This document shows, piece after piece, positions 1 through 13,076 of a stretch of DNA of 64,000 nucleotides. Numbering within the stretch: position 1 is the first letter of the stretch; each line of letters opens with the position of its first letter. A program made the translations under genes and the position numbers. Origin of the DNA: Cephalopachus bancanus. Taxonomy: Eukaryota; Chordata; Mammalia; Primates; Tarsiidae. The notes beneath the pieces were generated by a model, which was not told the DNA's origin, did not search any database, and was given only the letters and a program-made list of their open reading frames with translations. The DNA lies in contig JAPVLO010000986.1 in NCBI GenBank assembly GCA_027257055.1, positions 310,001 through 374,000 on the forward strand. The letters run 5' to 3'.

Positions 1-423
1 ATTGGCTTGGACTTGGATTTCCGCTTCGAGGACAGACGGGAAAACCAGGGAATCTCACATGCTGTGTGAGCCCTTAGTCCGGTTAGTGGAATTTTCTAGA
101 GTGATTTGGCTTTGGGTCAGTCCCGGGCAGCCAGCAGGGAGCTTCAGGGGCAGCCGCAGGCAGGTGGCTGAGTCTAGCTAGCTGGTAGGCTGGGCGATTC
201 AGACACAAAGATCAATGGGCACGCTGAGCCCCAGTCGGGAAAGACATGAGCTCTCTAGAAGACCAGGCCTACAACCTTCTGAAAGCATGTCAGTGGCTTC
301 ATGGTGTCCCAGGTAGGGAGAGACCCATGGGCACAGTCAGGTTTCCTGTTGAGTTTTCAATGATGCCTTTTATTTATTATTAATAATCATCATTATTATC
401 AATATTAGTAAATTATTATTATT
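1..423. other. Single-copy sequence, no feature recognised
   Basis: No repeat or coding signal was recognised. Positions 366-425 are an AT-rich simple tract (tta/ttattatt). Confidence 0.5.
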
Positions 424-692
424 AGAGTCTCTAAAAGGCTGGAGTACAGTGTCAAGCTCACAACTCACTACGGCCTTGACTTCCTGGGTTCAGACAGTCC
501 TCCTGCCTCAGCCTTCCAAGTACCTGGGACTGCATGTGCACACTACCATGCCCAGCTAATATTGGTGTATTTGTAGAGATGGGGTCTTGCTATGTTGTCC
601 AGGCTGATCTTGAACTCCTAGCCTCAAGTGATCCTCCCACCTCAACCTTCCAAAGCACTGGGATTACAGGTGTGAGCCACTGTGCTTGGTTG
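424..692 (-). mobile_element. Alu, AluJ-like
   Basis: Antisense dimeric Alu. It ends at 'attacaggtgtgagccactgt' and directly abuts the poly-T of the next Alu. It is diverged. Confidence 0.85.
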
Positions 693-984
693 ATTTTTTT
701 TTTTAATAGAGATGGAGTCTTGTGATGTTGCCCTGGCTGGAGTGCAGTGCTACAATCATAAGTCACTGCAGCTTCAACCTGTTAGGCTCAAGCAGTCCTC
801 CCGCCTCAGCCCCCCCAAGTAACTGGCATCACCGGCAGTACCACACCTATCTAACATTTTTATTTTTAGAGATGAGGTCTCACTATGTTGCCCAGGCTGG
901 TCTAGAACTCCTGGGCTCAAGCAATCCTCCCCCCTCAACCTCCCAAAGTGCTGGGATTACAGGCACAAGCCACCACAGCCGGTC
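693..984 (-). mobile_element. Alu, AluJ-like
   Basis: Antisense full-length Alu beginning with a T-run at 693 and ending 'gccaccacagccggtcc'. It is tandem with the preceding Alu in the same orientation. Confidence 0.88.
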
Positions 985-1237
985 CAGAATCCCTATTTTT
1001 GAGTCACTTAATTATGAATGAGGAGAATTTGTCTGCAGAAAATAGTCTGCTCCCTTTCCCTCGTGTGAACGTGTCCAGCTATTTGGAATTGCTCGCAGCT
1101 CGCCCAGCACCGGTTGCTGGTTCCCAAATGGTGTTCAGGAGATAGCTTGGTGGGTTTTACATCCTGAGAGAAAACTGAAAACTCACTTCAATACACAGGT
1201 GCCATGTCAAGGGAGCCATCAAGTTTATCAGAACCAG

Positions 1238-1512
1238 TGTTAATGCGACAACCTTAACAAAATGAGAGTTAACACAACCTTTATGGGGTTAAGCTGAATG
1301 CACCTGAACAGAACAGGTAGTCAATGCAACCTTAATGGAATAAAGTCTAATATAACCTTAGCAGATAAGAGTTAATACAACCTTAATACAATGAGAGTTA
1401 ATATAACCTTAATAAGGTAAAATGTAATACATGCTTAGCAGAACAATTAGTCAATGCAACCTTATCGAATAAGAGTTAATATGACTTTAATATAATGAGA
1501 GTTAATAGAACC
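1238..1512. repeat. AT-rich minisatellite, ~30-35 bp unit
   Basis: About nine imperfect copies of a motif close to 'aatacaaccttaataca' plus 'atgagagttaat'. The interior of the array is the most regular. It is not a known interspersed family to me. Confidence 0.75.
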
Positions 1513-1746
1513 GGACTAATTTTTATGAAAGCACCTTCTGCCTGGGGACAGGAGAAAAAAAAAAAAAACCCCAGCTTGCCGCCAAGGTATTGCAACCAAG
1601 AAGGTGCCTTGGAAACTCCTGGAGACTGGAGACTTCTTGATTTCTTACTAATTCTTCCCTAAGTGTATCTGGCAAACAGAAACCAACTGAGCCAGAGTCC
1701 ACATCAAAGTCTCCAGCCCCAGGAGAGAAGCCTCCAAAATGTTTTA

Positions 1747-2060
1747 AAACACTCTTCCTCAGCCGGGCTCGGTGGCTCAGCCTGTCATCCCGCGCCTTTG
1801 GGAGGCTGAGGTGAGTGGATTGCCTGAGCCCGCGGGTTCGAGACCCGCCTGGGCAGCGAGACCTCATCTCTACAATAAATCAAAAAATCAGCCGGGCATG
1901 GCAGCGCATGCCTGTAATTCTGGCTACTCGGAAGGCTGAGGCGGAAGGATCGCTGGAGCCCAGCAGGTCGAGGCTGCGGTGGCCGGGAGCGGCCACTGCA
2001 CTCCAGTTTGGGTGACAGAGTGAGACTCCAAAAAAAAAAAAAAAAAAACACTCTTCCTCT
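1747..2060 (+). mobile_element. Alu, T-arm subfamily, with target duplication
   Basis: Full-length element (body 1761-2046) with 'cggtggctcagcctg', 'gcgggttcgagacccgc' and 'ggtggccgggagcggccac'. The target duplication aaacactcttcctc lies at 1747-1760 and 2047-2060. It is one of seven related copies in the window and looks young. Confidence 0.95.
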
Positions 2061-2469
2061 CTTGACTATTTACTGGCTCAGGGACATAGCCTTTTTCTGC
2101 TTATCAGTCTGTCCTGTTTCCTTTTCAGGACACAAAGCCACTGCCATACTTCCACTCAATGGGATCATCTTGCTGAGGCCTCTAAGCAGCAGAATGGCTC
2201 TCAGAGGGCTGGTCACACATGGGGGAGTTTTAAGACACTGGACAGGAAAGCTACATTGTAAGCAAAACCCACAAAAAACTTTGTGAATTCCAAGGCAAGA
2301 GTATCAGCTTTTTGGAGCTGATGACTTTGCAGTGGCCCAAGCCCAAATTAAAACATTTGCAACAGACTTTATGTGCTGTAGGAAAGAAATGATTGCTTGC
2401 AGGGGAAGGGGGTGGTTATTTTACTCTCCAGGGGGGAAAGTGTGGGAGAAGGCCCTTCTGCTCACCTGA
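2061..2469. other. Single-copy sequence
   Basis: Nothing recognised. It leads into the 22-bp minisatellite. Confidence 0.4.
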
Positions 2470-2601
2470 GAAACCCCTCCAACTTGCCCAAGAAACTCCT
2501 CCAACTCCCCCAAGACGCCTCTCCTACTCCCTCAAGAGACCCTTCTGACTCCCCTGAGAAGCCCCTCCAACTTCCCCGAGAAACCCCTCCAATTCTCCCA
2601 C
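2470..2601. repeat. 22-bp C-rich minisatellite, six units
   Basis: Six consecutive 22-bp units (2470, 2492, 2514, 2536, 2558, 2580), each close to 'gaaacccctccaactccccc'. Because 22 is not a multiple of 3, the 170-codon open frame across it (2397-2909) changes register each unit. I do not call it a gene. Confidence 0.9.
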
Positions 2602-2719
2602 CCATCTTTCCTCATCCCAAGGAAGAAGGGACTTTTTGTTCTTTTGGAAGATTTGAGGCCAGAGCGAAGCATATTCTTTTTCAAGGAAGAGCTTTTCCTC
2701 TTTCTCTGTTCATGAAAGA

Positions 2720-2850
2720 CGCCAAACTGTCTAAAGTATTTAAGAAGGTTTATTCTGAGTCAAGTATGAGTGACCTGGGCCCATGGCACCATCCCCAGAA
2801 GGTCTTGAGAACATGTGGCCACCATGATAAGGTCGTAGCTTGGTTATACA
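2720..2850 (+). mobile_element. Possible endogenous retrovirus LTR fragment
   Basis: 'aagaaggtttattctgag', 'ccccagaaggtcttgaga' and 'acatgtggccaccatgat' resemble a common primate ERV/LTR sequence recalled from human genomic DNA. The family is not certain. Confidence 0.3.
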
Positions 2851-2906
2851 ATGGGAGATCCAAAACCCAGAACTTACTTATGAAAAATTGTGTATTCTCA
2901 CATGTT
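2851..2906 (-). mobile_element. Mariner family A, terminal fragment
   Basis: 'ggagatccaaaacccagaac' and the following 'ttactt..gtgtattctcaca' match the terminal inverted repeat and subterminal region of the mariner copies at 20.2, 28.8 and 56.6 kb. The copy is cut off at 2907 by an Alu. Confidence 0.7.
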
Positions 2907-3083
2907 TAGGCTGGTCATCGAGGCTCATGCCTGTCATTCCAGCTCTTTGGGAGGCCCAGGCAAGAGAATCGCCTGAACTTAGAGGTTTAAGACAAGCCTG
3001 CGCTACAGAGTGAGACCTCATCTCTACAAAAATATAACAAAACTAGTGGGCATGGTGGTGCGCACCTGTAGTCCCAGCCCCTC
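2907..3083 (+). mobile_element. Alu, 3'-truncated
   Basis: Left arm and start of the right arm ('cacctgtagtcccagcccct'), then an abrupt switch into the 3.1-kb tandem array. The right half is missing. Confidence 0.8.
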
Positions 3084-5275
3084 CACAGTCTTCCAGGTGA
3101 AGTAAGACCTACCATACACATTACAATATATGCCCCCTTACAATTCTCCAGGTGGAAGTGAGACCCCCACCATATATATCATAATATATGCCTTCTCAAA
3201 GTCCTCTAAGTGTCAGTTTGGCCTACCATATATATTATAATATAAGCTCCCAAGTCTTCCCGGTAGAAGTAATGCCTGCCATATATATTGTAATATATGC
3301 TCCCAGGGTCTCCAAGTGGCAGTAAAGTCTAGCATATGTATTATAAACCACCACCACCCACAGTCCTCTAGGTGAAGGTCTACCATATATATTATAATAC
3401 ATGTCCTTTCAAAGTCCTCTAAGAGTAAGTGGTGCCTACATATATATTATAGTATATGCCCTCCTGAGTGTTCTCCAAGTGGAGTCCTCCAGGTGGAAGG
3501 TCTTCCACATTTGTTATAATATATGTTCTTGTCAGTTTTGCTGGTGAAAGTGATATTTACCATATAAATACTAATATGTGTGCCATTCTGTTATTGGTAG
3601 TGCTAACTCTGTTCCAGTTTCCCAGACATCAATGAAATTTGCCATATATATGGTAGTATAGGGTTCCCCCTTCCGGGCCGGAATGGGAGTCTATCGTATA
3701 TATGAGAATATATGCCCCTTGATCTTTCAAGTGAAAAAGGGGCCTACAAAAATAGAATAGTTTAGGTCCTGGGTCCGGGCCTCCAGAAGGAAGTGGAGTC
3801 TACCGTATATGTGATAATATATGCCCCCACAGCTTCCAAATAAAAGTCAGGCCAACCCTAAATATAACAGTATACATCCTGTTTTCAGGCGTCCAGGTGG
3901 AGGAGGGAGCTACCGTAAATATTGTAATATATGCCCCCTGTCCTCCAAGTGTAAGTGGCGACTACCAGATATATGATAGCATATGACCTAGGTCCTGGCT
4001 TCTAAAGGGAAGTTGAGTTTACCGTACATACGATAATACATGCCCCTACATTCCTCCAAGTGGAAGTGGGGCCTACTATACATATCATAGTTTACATCCT
4101 GGGTCCATACCTGTAGATGGAATTGAAGTCTACCGTATGTATAATAATACATGCCCCTCCTTTTCTCCAAGTGGAACTGGGGCATACCACATATATGATA
4201 GTATAGGATCTGGCTCCTGGCCTCCAGGTGAAAGTGGAGTCTACCGTATATATAATAACATATGCTCCTATTTCGCTAAGTGTAAGTGAGGCCTACCATA
4301 TATACAATAGTATATGTCCTAGGTCCAGGCCTCCAGGAGAAAGTGAAGTCTACCGTATATATGATAATTTATACGCCTTGTTCGCCAAGTAAAAGTGGGG
4401 GCCAACCATATATCTGATATTATTTGTCCTGTGTGTCTCCACACGGAAGAGGAGTCTACCGTATATATAGTAATATACGCCCCTCTTTCTGAAGTTGAAT
4501 GTGGGGCTTACCATATATATGATAATTGATGTCCTGGGTCCAGATCTCCAGGTAGAAGTGAAGTCTATGGTATATATGATAATATATGCCCCTTGGTCCT
4601 CCAAGGAAAAGTGGTGCCTACCATATATAAGATAGTATATGACCTGGGTCCTGCCCCCCCAAAGTGGAGTCTACCGTATATATGATAATATATGCCTTTA
4701 CATTCCTTCAAGTGAATGTGTGGCCTACACACACATATACACACACATATATATATATGATAATTTATGTTCAGTGTCCAGGCCTCCTAAGTAGAGTCTA
4801 CCATATATATAATAATATATGCCCCCAAGGGTCCTCCAAGTGGAATTGGGGTCTACAATATATAAGATAGTTTTTGTCTGGGTCCAAGCATCTGGGTGAA
4901 AAGTGGAGTTTATCGCATATATGATAATATATGTCCCCTCTTACCTTCAAGTAGAACTGGGGACTATCATATATATGATAGTGTATGACCTGGGTCCAGG
5001 CCTCCATTGGAAGTAGAGTCTAAGGTATATATGATAATATATGCCCCTCCAATCCTCCAAGTGGAAGTGGGGCCGGCCATATATATAATAGTACATGTCC
5101 TGGATCCAGGCCTCCTTGCAGAATTGGAGTCTACTGTATATATGATGATATATGCCCTCTGGTTCCTCCAAGTGGAAGTGGAGATTACTATATATATAAA
5201 ATAGCTTTTGAACAAGACCAAACCTCTAGACTGAATTAAAGTCAGCCGTATTTGTGATAGTTCACGTGTCATTCC
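3084..5275. repeat. Satellite-like tandem array, ~55-bp monomer, ~110-bp dimer
   Basis: About 38 copies of a monomer read as 'ctccaagtggaagtgg' + 'gtctaccgtatatatgat' + 'aatatatgcccc'. From about 3690 two types alternate. One has 'ccgtatatatgataatatat' and ends in cccc. The other has 'ccatatatatgatagtatat' and ends in tcctgggtcc. Dimer starts (for example 3802, 3911, 4020, 4131, 4242, 4351, 4457, 4673, 4910, 5021, 5132) lie about 105-112 bp apart, with one 125-bp unit carrying an (AC)n expansion near 4725. The first 600 bp are less regular, spaced about 58 bp. Short minus-strand open frames follow from a near-111-bp period. I see no coding evidence. Confidence 0.93.
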
Positions 5276-5730
5276 AGTTCTCCGGGTTGCAATCGTTTTA
5301 CAGCTGCGGGGACATCAACTGCACAAGCAAAATGAGGCGAGGTTTGGTCACTATGGGGTCAACTTGATCAGTTGAAATTACCAAAGGGATCATTCAGTTC
5401 TCAAAACTCTCTTCTTGTTCTCTTTGTAAGACCCATCGTCCAGAAGAATTTTAATAATTAATGATGACACACTTCTTTATGATAGAATAAGAACTTTGTG
5501 CAATTATTTTTCCTGAATAATGCCCATACCCCCAAAGCTCGATCTTTTGGGTATAATGTACACTGTTCGGGTGACAGGATCACTCAAAGTCCAGAATTCA
5601 CCACTAAATATTCATCCATGTAACCAAAAACCATGTTTATTTCTGAAGCCACAAATGTTTTTTAAACTAATTTTTCAAAATGTCATTTTCTTAAGTCGTT
5701 GATTTTCCTAAATCAATATTTAAAAAAATT
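5276..5730. other. Single-copy sequence
   Basis: No repeat or gene recognised between the tandem array and the next Alu. Confidence 0.4.
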
Positions 5731-6010
5731 CTGAGTCTCACTTTGTGACCTAGACTGGAGGGCAGTGGTACGATCACAGCTCACCGCTGCCATGACCTCC
5801 TGGGCTCAGGTGATCCTCCCACCTCAGCCTCCAGAGTAGCTCGGACTACAGGCCCATGCCACTATGCCCGATTAATTTTTAAAATTTTTTGTAGAGATGG
5901 GGGTCTTGTTATGTTGCCCAGGCTGGTCTCAAACTCCTTAGCTGAAGTGATTCTCCTGCCTCGGCCTCCCAAACTGCTGAGATCATAAGCATGAACCACA
6001 GGCCCAGCCC
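5731..6010 (-). mobile_element. Alu, AluJ-like
   Basis: Antisense dimer from 'ttctgagtctcactttgtga' to 'aaccacaggcccagccc'. Confidence 0.85.
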
Positions 6011-6176
6011 TAAATCACTTTTGAAGGACAAATATTTATCTTATAATGTAAGTGTGTTTTGGGGGCTCCAAGTATTTCTGACTTTCGTGTCGACATTGTA
6101 TATACTTTAATATATTATTTTCTTTTTTTCACTTTTCCATTTAATCAAAAACAATTCTGGGAATGCCAAACATGAT

Positions 6177-6500
6177 CTCGTTGTATGTTTTTTGTTTGTT
6201 TGTTTGTTTGTTTTTGAGTTGGAGTCTCACTCTGTCGCCGAGACTGGAGTGCAGTGGCCGCTCCCGGCCACCGCAGCCTCGACCTGCTGGACTCCGGCGA
6301 TCCTTCCGCTTCAGCCTTCCAAGTAGCCGGAATTACAGGCATGCGCTACCACGCCCGGCTGATTTTTTTTGATATATTGTAGAGATGAGGTCTTGCTGCC
6401 CAGGCGGGTCTCGAACCCACGGGCTCAGGCAATCCACTCACCTCAGCCTCCCAAAGGCGCGGGATTACAGGCTGAGCCACCGAGCCCGGCTCGTTATGTG
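6177..6500 (-). mobile_element. Alu, T-arm subfamily
   Basis: Antisense full-length copy with a (TTTG)n tail. Near-identical flanks 'ctcgttgtatg' (about 6178) and 'ctcgttatgtg' (about 6491) are the likely target duplication. Its sense T-arm reads GTGGG-TTCGAGA-CCCGC. Confidence 0.93.
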
Positions 6501-7059
6501 TTGAAGTTCCTTGCTCTACAAAAATTTTAGGTAGTCATGGTTTTCTTGAGCTCACAGTGCCTGGGAATTTATTTGGAGACTGACAAGCAATATGTTCATC
6601 AAGCTGTGCTCTGTGAGTTGCAAAACTTAGGCAAGAAAGACATAAAATTTTAATTAATTAATTAATTAAATTTATTTAATTTATTTCATCTCACCATGAC
6701 CATTTTCCCTCCTTATTCATCTTCATGGTCAATGATGTTTCTTGCTCACAAATCCTATAAATGGTGTTGAGGAAAGCCACCAAAGATACAGAAAGCAGAT
6801 AATAATAACTCATTTGCACATAGTAGTCCATCTAATTCCTGGTGAAGAAAACATAGTTTTAACAGTTTAGTGTTTAACACAAAAGATTCCACGGTGAAGC
6901 CATGGACCTATTCCTTGGGCTTTATTTTTATTTTTTAACTCTATACTAAGTTATCTATCTTTTTTTTTTTCACTTGACTGCCAAGTTCAAGGATTACCGA
7001 ATACATTATAAATCCTCCCTAATACAAGCCAGTCTTTTTCTTTTAAACCTCCATGTATT
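6501..7059. other. Single-copy sequence
   Basis: Includes a short (TTAA)n tract at 6648-6690. Nothing else recognised. Confidence 0.4.
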
Positions 7060-7343
7060 TTATTTTGTTGAGTCAGGGTTTTGCTCTGCCACCCAGGCTG
7101 GAGTACAGTGGCACGAGCATGGCTCAACTCCTGGACTCAGGTGATCCTCCAGCCTTAGTCTGCCGTGTAGCTGAGACTAGAGGCGCGTGCCACCATGTTG
7201 GACTCATTTTTCAATTTTTTTTTTTGTAGAGACGGGATCTCGCTATGTTGCCTAGGCTGCTCTCGAACTCCTGGCCTCAAGCAATTCTCCCACCTCAACC
7301 TCCCAAAGTGCTGGGATGACAGGCATGAGCCATCACACCTAGC
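7060..7343 (-). mobile_element. Alu, AluJ-like
   Basis: Antisense dimer from 'gttgagtcagggttttgctc' to 'gagccatcacacctagc'. Confidence 0.85.
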
Positions 7344-8169
7344 ATACATTTTAAATTAATATTTTTGAGGACCAATAAATTCTTGATCACCAATCACAAA
7401 CACACACTCCTAAAATCAACCACGGCCTTTAAATCCACACTGTCACTTTTGTATTAAATTCTCACATGTCCTCTTTTATATATATATATATTTTTTTTTT
7501 TCTCATTTTCCAGGTCTGACCTCTACGTGAATTGATCACAAAATTGGCAAGCTCCAGACAAATGTATTTCTCCCAGTCCTGCAAACTCTGCTGCTTAGAT
7601 TGAGAGCTTTATTCTTTAAATTTTAACCCTGCCTCGTCCCAGCTCACAATGTCTGTCTTTGTTCCCAGTGTCTAAAGGAATGTAACCTGAGAAACCAGCT
7701 CATAAGGAGCCATTAAGAGGCTTGGAGACATACAGAAAGCTTCCACAAACACACAGAACCCAAACCTAGAGAGGAACAAAAACACAAGCCATTGGGACAT
7801 GTGTTTTCTATTTAAAAGACTGAAATAATTCAAAGGGGGTCAGCATTTTCTAAAATTAATTAGTGCTTCGCAGTTGGTGAAAACCAAAGAATCGTCTATT
7901 TTGCAGCAAATGGAGGCCATGATTTTCTTTCTTTCTTTTTTTTCCCCCCATGGAAGCAGATGGTTTGCATTAAAAAGGATACTTTGCTGAGGGAATTCTT
8001 CCAGTCTTCTGAGAGATTCCCCAAAAGGAAGTCTCATAGGACACCACATCCATTTTAATGAGTTTCTAGAGAATAATCTTACACAACAAGGCAACGCATG
8101 TTCCTTCCCACACAACACAGGGATAATGAGTTAGAAGGTCACCAAGAGGCAGTTTCTGTCTCCAGCCAG
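7344..8169. other. Single-copy sequence
   Basis: AT-rich, with a (TA)n/T-run near 7480-7500. A 92-codon minus-strand open frame at 7840-8118 has no recognisable domain. Confidence 0.4.
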
Positions 8170-8454
8170 ATTTTTTTTTTAGTTGGGATCTCACTGTGTT
8201 GCCCAGGTTGCAGTGCAGTGGCACAATCATGGCTCACCACAGCCTCAACCTCCTAGACTCTGCGGATGCTCCTGCCTTAGCCTCCCCAGCACCTGGGACT
8301 ACAGGCACGTGCTACTACAACCGCCTAATTTTTCATAGAGATGGGGTCCTGCTATATTGCCCAGGCTGGTCTCCAACTCTTGGGGCTCAAGTGATCCTCC
8401 TGTCTCAGACTCCAAAAGTGCTGGGATGACAGGCATGAGCCACCACACCCAGCC
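8170..8454 (-). mobile_element. Alu, AluJ-like
   Basis: Antisense full-length copy ending 'gccaccacacccagcc'. Confidence 0.87.
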
Positions 8455-8609
8455 AAGCCTCCAGCCAGATTCTGATAATTCCCCAAGTACCTGCTTGTGA
8501 ATGAACTTGAACATGACACTTGTCCCTGGAACCAAAACAGTCATCATAAATTCAACTGATTTCCTCAATCCCTGGGGTCCAGAAAGTTCTCTGAGATGTC
8601 AAAAGTACA

Positions 8610-8962
<353 letters not shown>

Positions 8963-9147
8963 TAGTCTCTTTATTTTGCAATAGTTCCTTCAGATAAAAT
9001 CTCTCCTTATCTAAACTTAGATTTGTTTATGTGACCCTTGTAAATATGCTTTGCTGCCATGACTCAAAGACTTTTTCTCTCACCCCACTGGCTAAACCCC
9101 AAACCTAACAAAATTTTACTGTGTTTTTTTTTCCACATCAAAACTAC

Positions 9148-9575
<428 letters not shown>

Positions 9576-9844
9576 CAAACAAAAAACAAACCAAAAAACA
9601 GGCCTCCTTGATAATGATCCTCTGGGATTCAGGGAGCTTTGAGGCAAAGGACAAGTTAACCAGGGTTAGTGTGTGCTTTTCTTGATGCTGAGAAGTCCAG
9701 GAAGAGGAGACTGAGGGTCTCATGAGACAACTGCTTGCAGTCATCACCTTGTTGGAGATGATTCAACACGAATTTTGGGGGGACACAATCATTCAGTTGA
9801 TAGCACAGTTTGTGCTTTTTTTTGTTTTTTAATCTCAAAGAATG

Positions 9845-10060
9845 GAGGCCAAGAGCAGTGGCTCACGCTTGTAATCCCAGCACTTTGGGAGGCAGAAGAG
9901 GAAGAATTACCTGAGCCCATGAGTCAAGGCTTCAGTGGTCGTGATTGTGCCACTGCACTTCAGCCTGGGCAACAGAGTGAGACTTTGACTCAAAAAAAAA
10001 AAAAAAAAAGAGAAAAGAAAAGAAAGAAGGAGGAGAAGAAAGAGGAAGAGGAAGGAACAG
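9845..10060 (+). mobile_element. Single-arm Alu (right-arm type) with A-rich tail
   Basis: An Alu head joins directly to a right-arm end carrying 'cttcagtggtcgtgattgtg', about 165 bp in all. The tail has degraded to (AAAG)/(GGA) repeats. Confidence 0.8.
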
Positions 10061-10190
10061 CTATCTATTGTAAACTGATGTAAAACACACAAACACGCAC
10101 ACAGTTATTTCATCATTTTAAATAAGGTCTCACAGCAGATTCACATCTGTTTACCTAAAAACTATTTGCACCCTGCTGTGTTCTCCAGAT

Positions 10191-10502
10191 TTTTTTCTTT
10201 TTTTTCTTTCTTTCTTTCTTTTTTATCGAGTCTGGGTCACACTCTGTGGCCCAGTTGGAGTGCAGTGGCATGATCACGGCCACCCCAGCCTTGGCCTCCT
10301 GAGCTCAGGTGATCCTCCCACTTCAGTAGCTGGGACTACAGTCATGTACCACCATGCCTGGCTTATCTTTTTTTACTTTTTTTTGTGGAGACAAGGTCTC
10401 GCTATGTTGCCCAGGCTGATCTTGAACTCCTGGGCTCAAGCAATCTTCCTGCCATGGCCTCCTAAAGTGCTGGCATTGTAGGTGTGAGCCACCATGCGTG
10501 GC
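10191..10502 (-). mobile_element. Alu, AluJ-like
   Basis: Antisense full-length copy with a (CTTT)n tail at 10191-10222, ending 'ccaccatgcgtggcc'. Confidence 0.88.
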
Positions 10503-10642
10503 CACAGGCTTTTTATAAAATAAAAACACACAGGACAGAGAAAAGAGAGGCTCTTTCTTAGCATTTCAAATACTGTATTTCCTCTTTTTCTTTTCACTAT
10601 ATTTTAGATAAATGGGTTAAAACTGTTTATTATTATTTTTTA

Positions 10643-10796
10643 AAAAGCAAGGTGCAATGGCTCATGCCTGTCATCTCAGCACTTTGGGAGGCCAAGGTAA
10701 GGGGACCACTTGAGCTCAGGGGTTGGAAGCCAGCCTGGGCAACATAGTGAGATCTCGTTCTCTACAAAGAAAATAAATAAATAAATAAATAAAAGA
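10643..10796 (+). mobile_element. Free left Alu monomer
   Basis: Left arm only, ending directly in (AAAT)n. It lacks the right-arm extra segment. Confidence 0.8.
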
Positions 10797-11510
<714 letters not shown>

Positions 11511-11579
11511 AAAAAAGGAAGGAAGGAAGGAAGGAAGGAAGGAAGGAAGGAAGGAAGGAAGGAAGGAAGGAAGGAAGGA

Positions 11580-11643
<64 letters not shown>

Positions 11644-11665
11644 AGAAAGAAAGAAAGAAAGGTTG
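11511..11665. repeat. (GGAA)n then (GAAA)n microsatellite in an Alu tail
   Basis: About 15 GGAA units followed by about 20 GAAA units, continuous with the poly-A tail of the Alu at 11220. Open frames across it are repeat artefacts. Confidence 0.95.
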
Positions 11666-12162
11666 ATTTTAGTTTTGCCTGCTTGAGATCCCAACTTATA
11701 CCATACTGATTGCCTGAAACTGCTATTTTTGTTGTTGTTTTAATTTATCATCAACATGAATAAAACAAGGCTGAGAAAATTCACTGGGTTCTCAGCAGAG
11801 ACGTCTCTTGTCCCTGTGTGAATTATTGTAGAAGTTGTGAAATTGTAGATTTCTCTCTTTCCCACGTGTTTCTTAAATATACAGATATATGGTTATAAAT
11901 TAAAGTTGTTATGCATTTTACAACTTAAGGTTTTCTATTCATTCAAGGGTTGATCTTTCTAAAACTTAGAGTCTGATTTGGAGCTGGGTAATGTTAGCCT
12001 TTAAACATTTTTTTTTTCTTTTGGGCTGCAAAAATTTATTCTAGAAACCAAAACTCCAGTATTTTATGAGTGGAGAGATCAGTGTCTTCCATAAGCATAA
12101 AAAAGAGATAATTAATTATACTTGTGTCTCTCTGTGGGAGAGGAAGACGTCCACTTTCCACT
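11666..12162. other. Single-copy sequence
   Basis: No feature recognised. Confidence 0.4.
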
Positions 12163-13076
12163 ATCTTATTTATTTATTTGTTTATTCATTCCTTCCTTTC
12201 TTTTTTAAATTTTAAATATGTGGGGACAATTCAGGGTTAGGTATATGAATGTTCATTATGCAGGTACCCTTGTTGATGAGGTGTGTCCCTCCCTTCCCTG
12301 ACAGTTTCCCACTACTGCCAATCCCTTTCTTACAGTATTACGATAGTTGTTCAAGGTCCACTTATGAGTGAGAACATGTGATACTCGGTTCTTTGTTTCT
12401 GTGAAAGAACACTCAGTATTATAGACTCTAAATCCATCCAAGTTGCTGTGAAGTTAACAATTTTGTCCTTCTTTATGACTGCATAATATTCCATCATGTA
12501 TATGTACTACATTTTTTTCTACCCAGTTCTCTTTCAATGGGCAACATGGTTGGTTTCATGTTTTTGCTATTGTGAGTAATGCTATAATAAACATGTGTGC
12601 AGGTATCTTTTTCATAGAGTGATTTAGGTTCCTCTGGATATATTCCCAATATGGGATTGCGGAGTCATATGGGAGATCCATTTTTAGGTCTTTTAGGAAT
12701 CTCCACATGGTTTTCCACAGAGGCTGTACTAGTTTACACTCCCACCAAGAGAGTAGAAGTGTTCCCTTTTCACTGCATTGTCTCCAGCATCTGTTGTTTT
12801 TTGAGTTATTGATGATGACCATCTTGACTGGAGTTGGGTGGTATTTCAGTGTGGTTTTAATTAGCATTTATTTGATGACTAGTGAGGCTGAGCATTTGTT
12901 AATGTATCTATTGGCTGCTCATATGTCTTCTTTTGAGAAGTGTCTATTCATATCTTTTGCCCACGTTGTAATGGGGCTGTTTGCTTTTTTCTTTCCAGCA
13001 CGTTTGAGTTCCTTGTAGATCCTGGATGTTAGGCCTTTGTTAGACATGGAGTTGACAAATATTTTTTCCCAGTCTG
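12163..13076 (-). mobile_element. L1 3' end (ORF2 C-terminus and 3' UTR)
   Basis: Reads on the minus strand as the ORF2 C-terminal region: an open frame at 12556-12867 contains [35 protein letters not shown] and FIIALLTIAKT. The 3' UTR and poly-A (T-run at about 12163-12207) follow. The 5' side is replaced at 13076 by a truncated Alu. Confidence 0.93.

Noticed and set aside
1761..2046. True tRNA gene or tRNA-Alu fusion because of the perfect T-arm
   Set aside because: No acceptor, D or anticodon arm is present around the hairpin. The rest is plain 7SL-derived Alu.
2397..2909. 170-codon plus-strand frame as a proline-rich protein gene
   Set aside because: It crosses a 22-bp minisatellite, a likely LTR fragment and a mariner end. 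The period is not a multiple of three and no domain is seen.
3084..5275. CRISPR-like array
   Set aside because: Units are contiguous diverged tandem repeats without unique spacers. The genome is eukaryotic.
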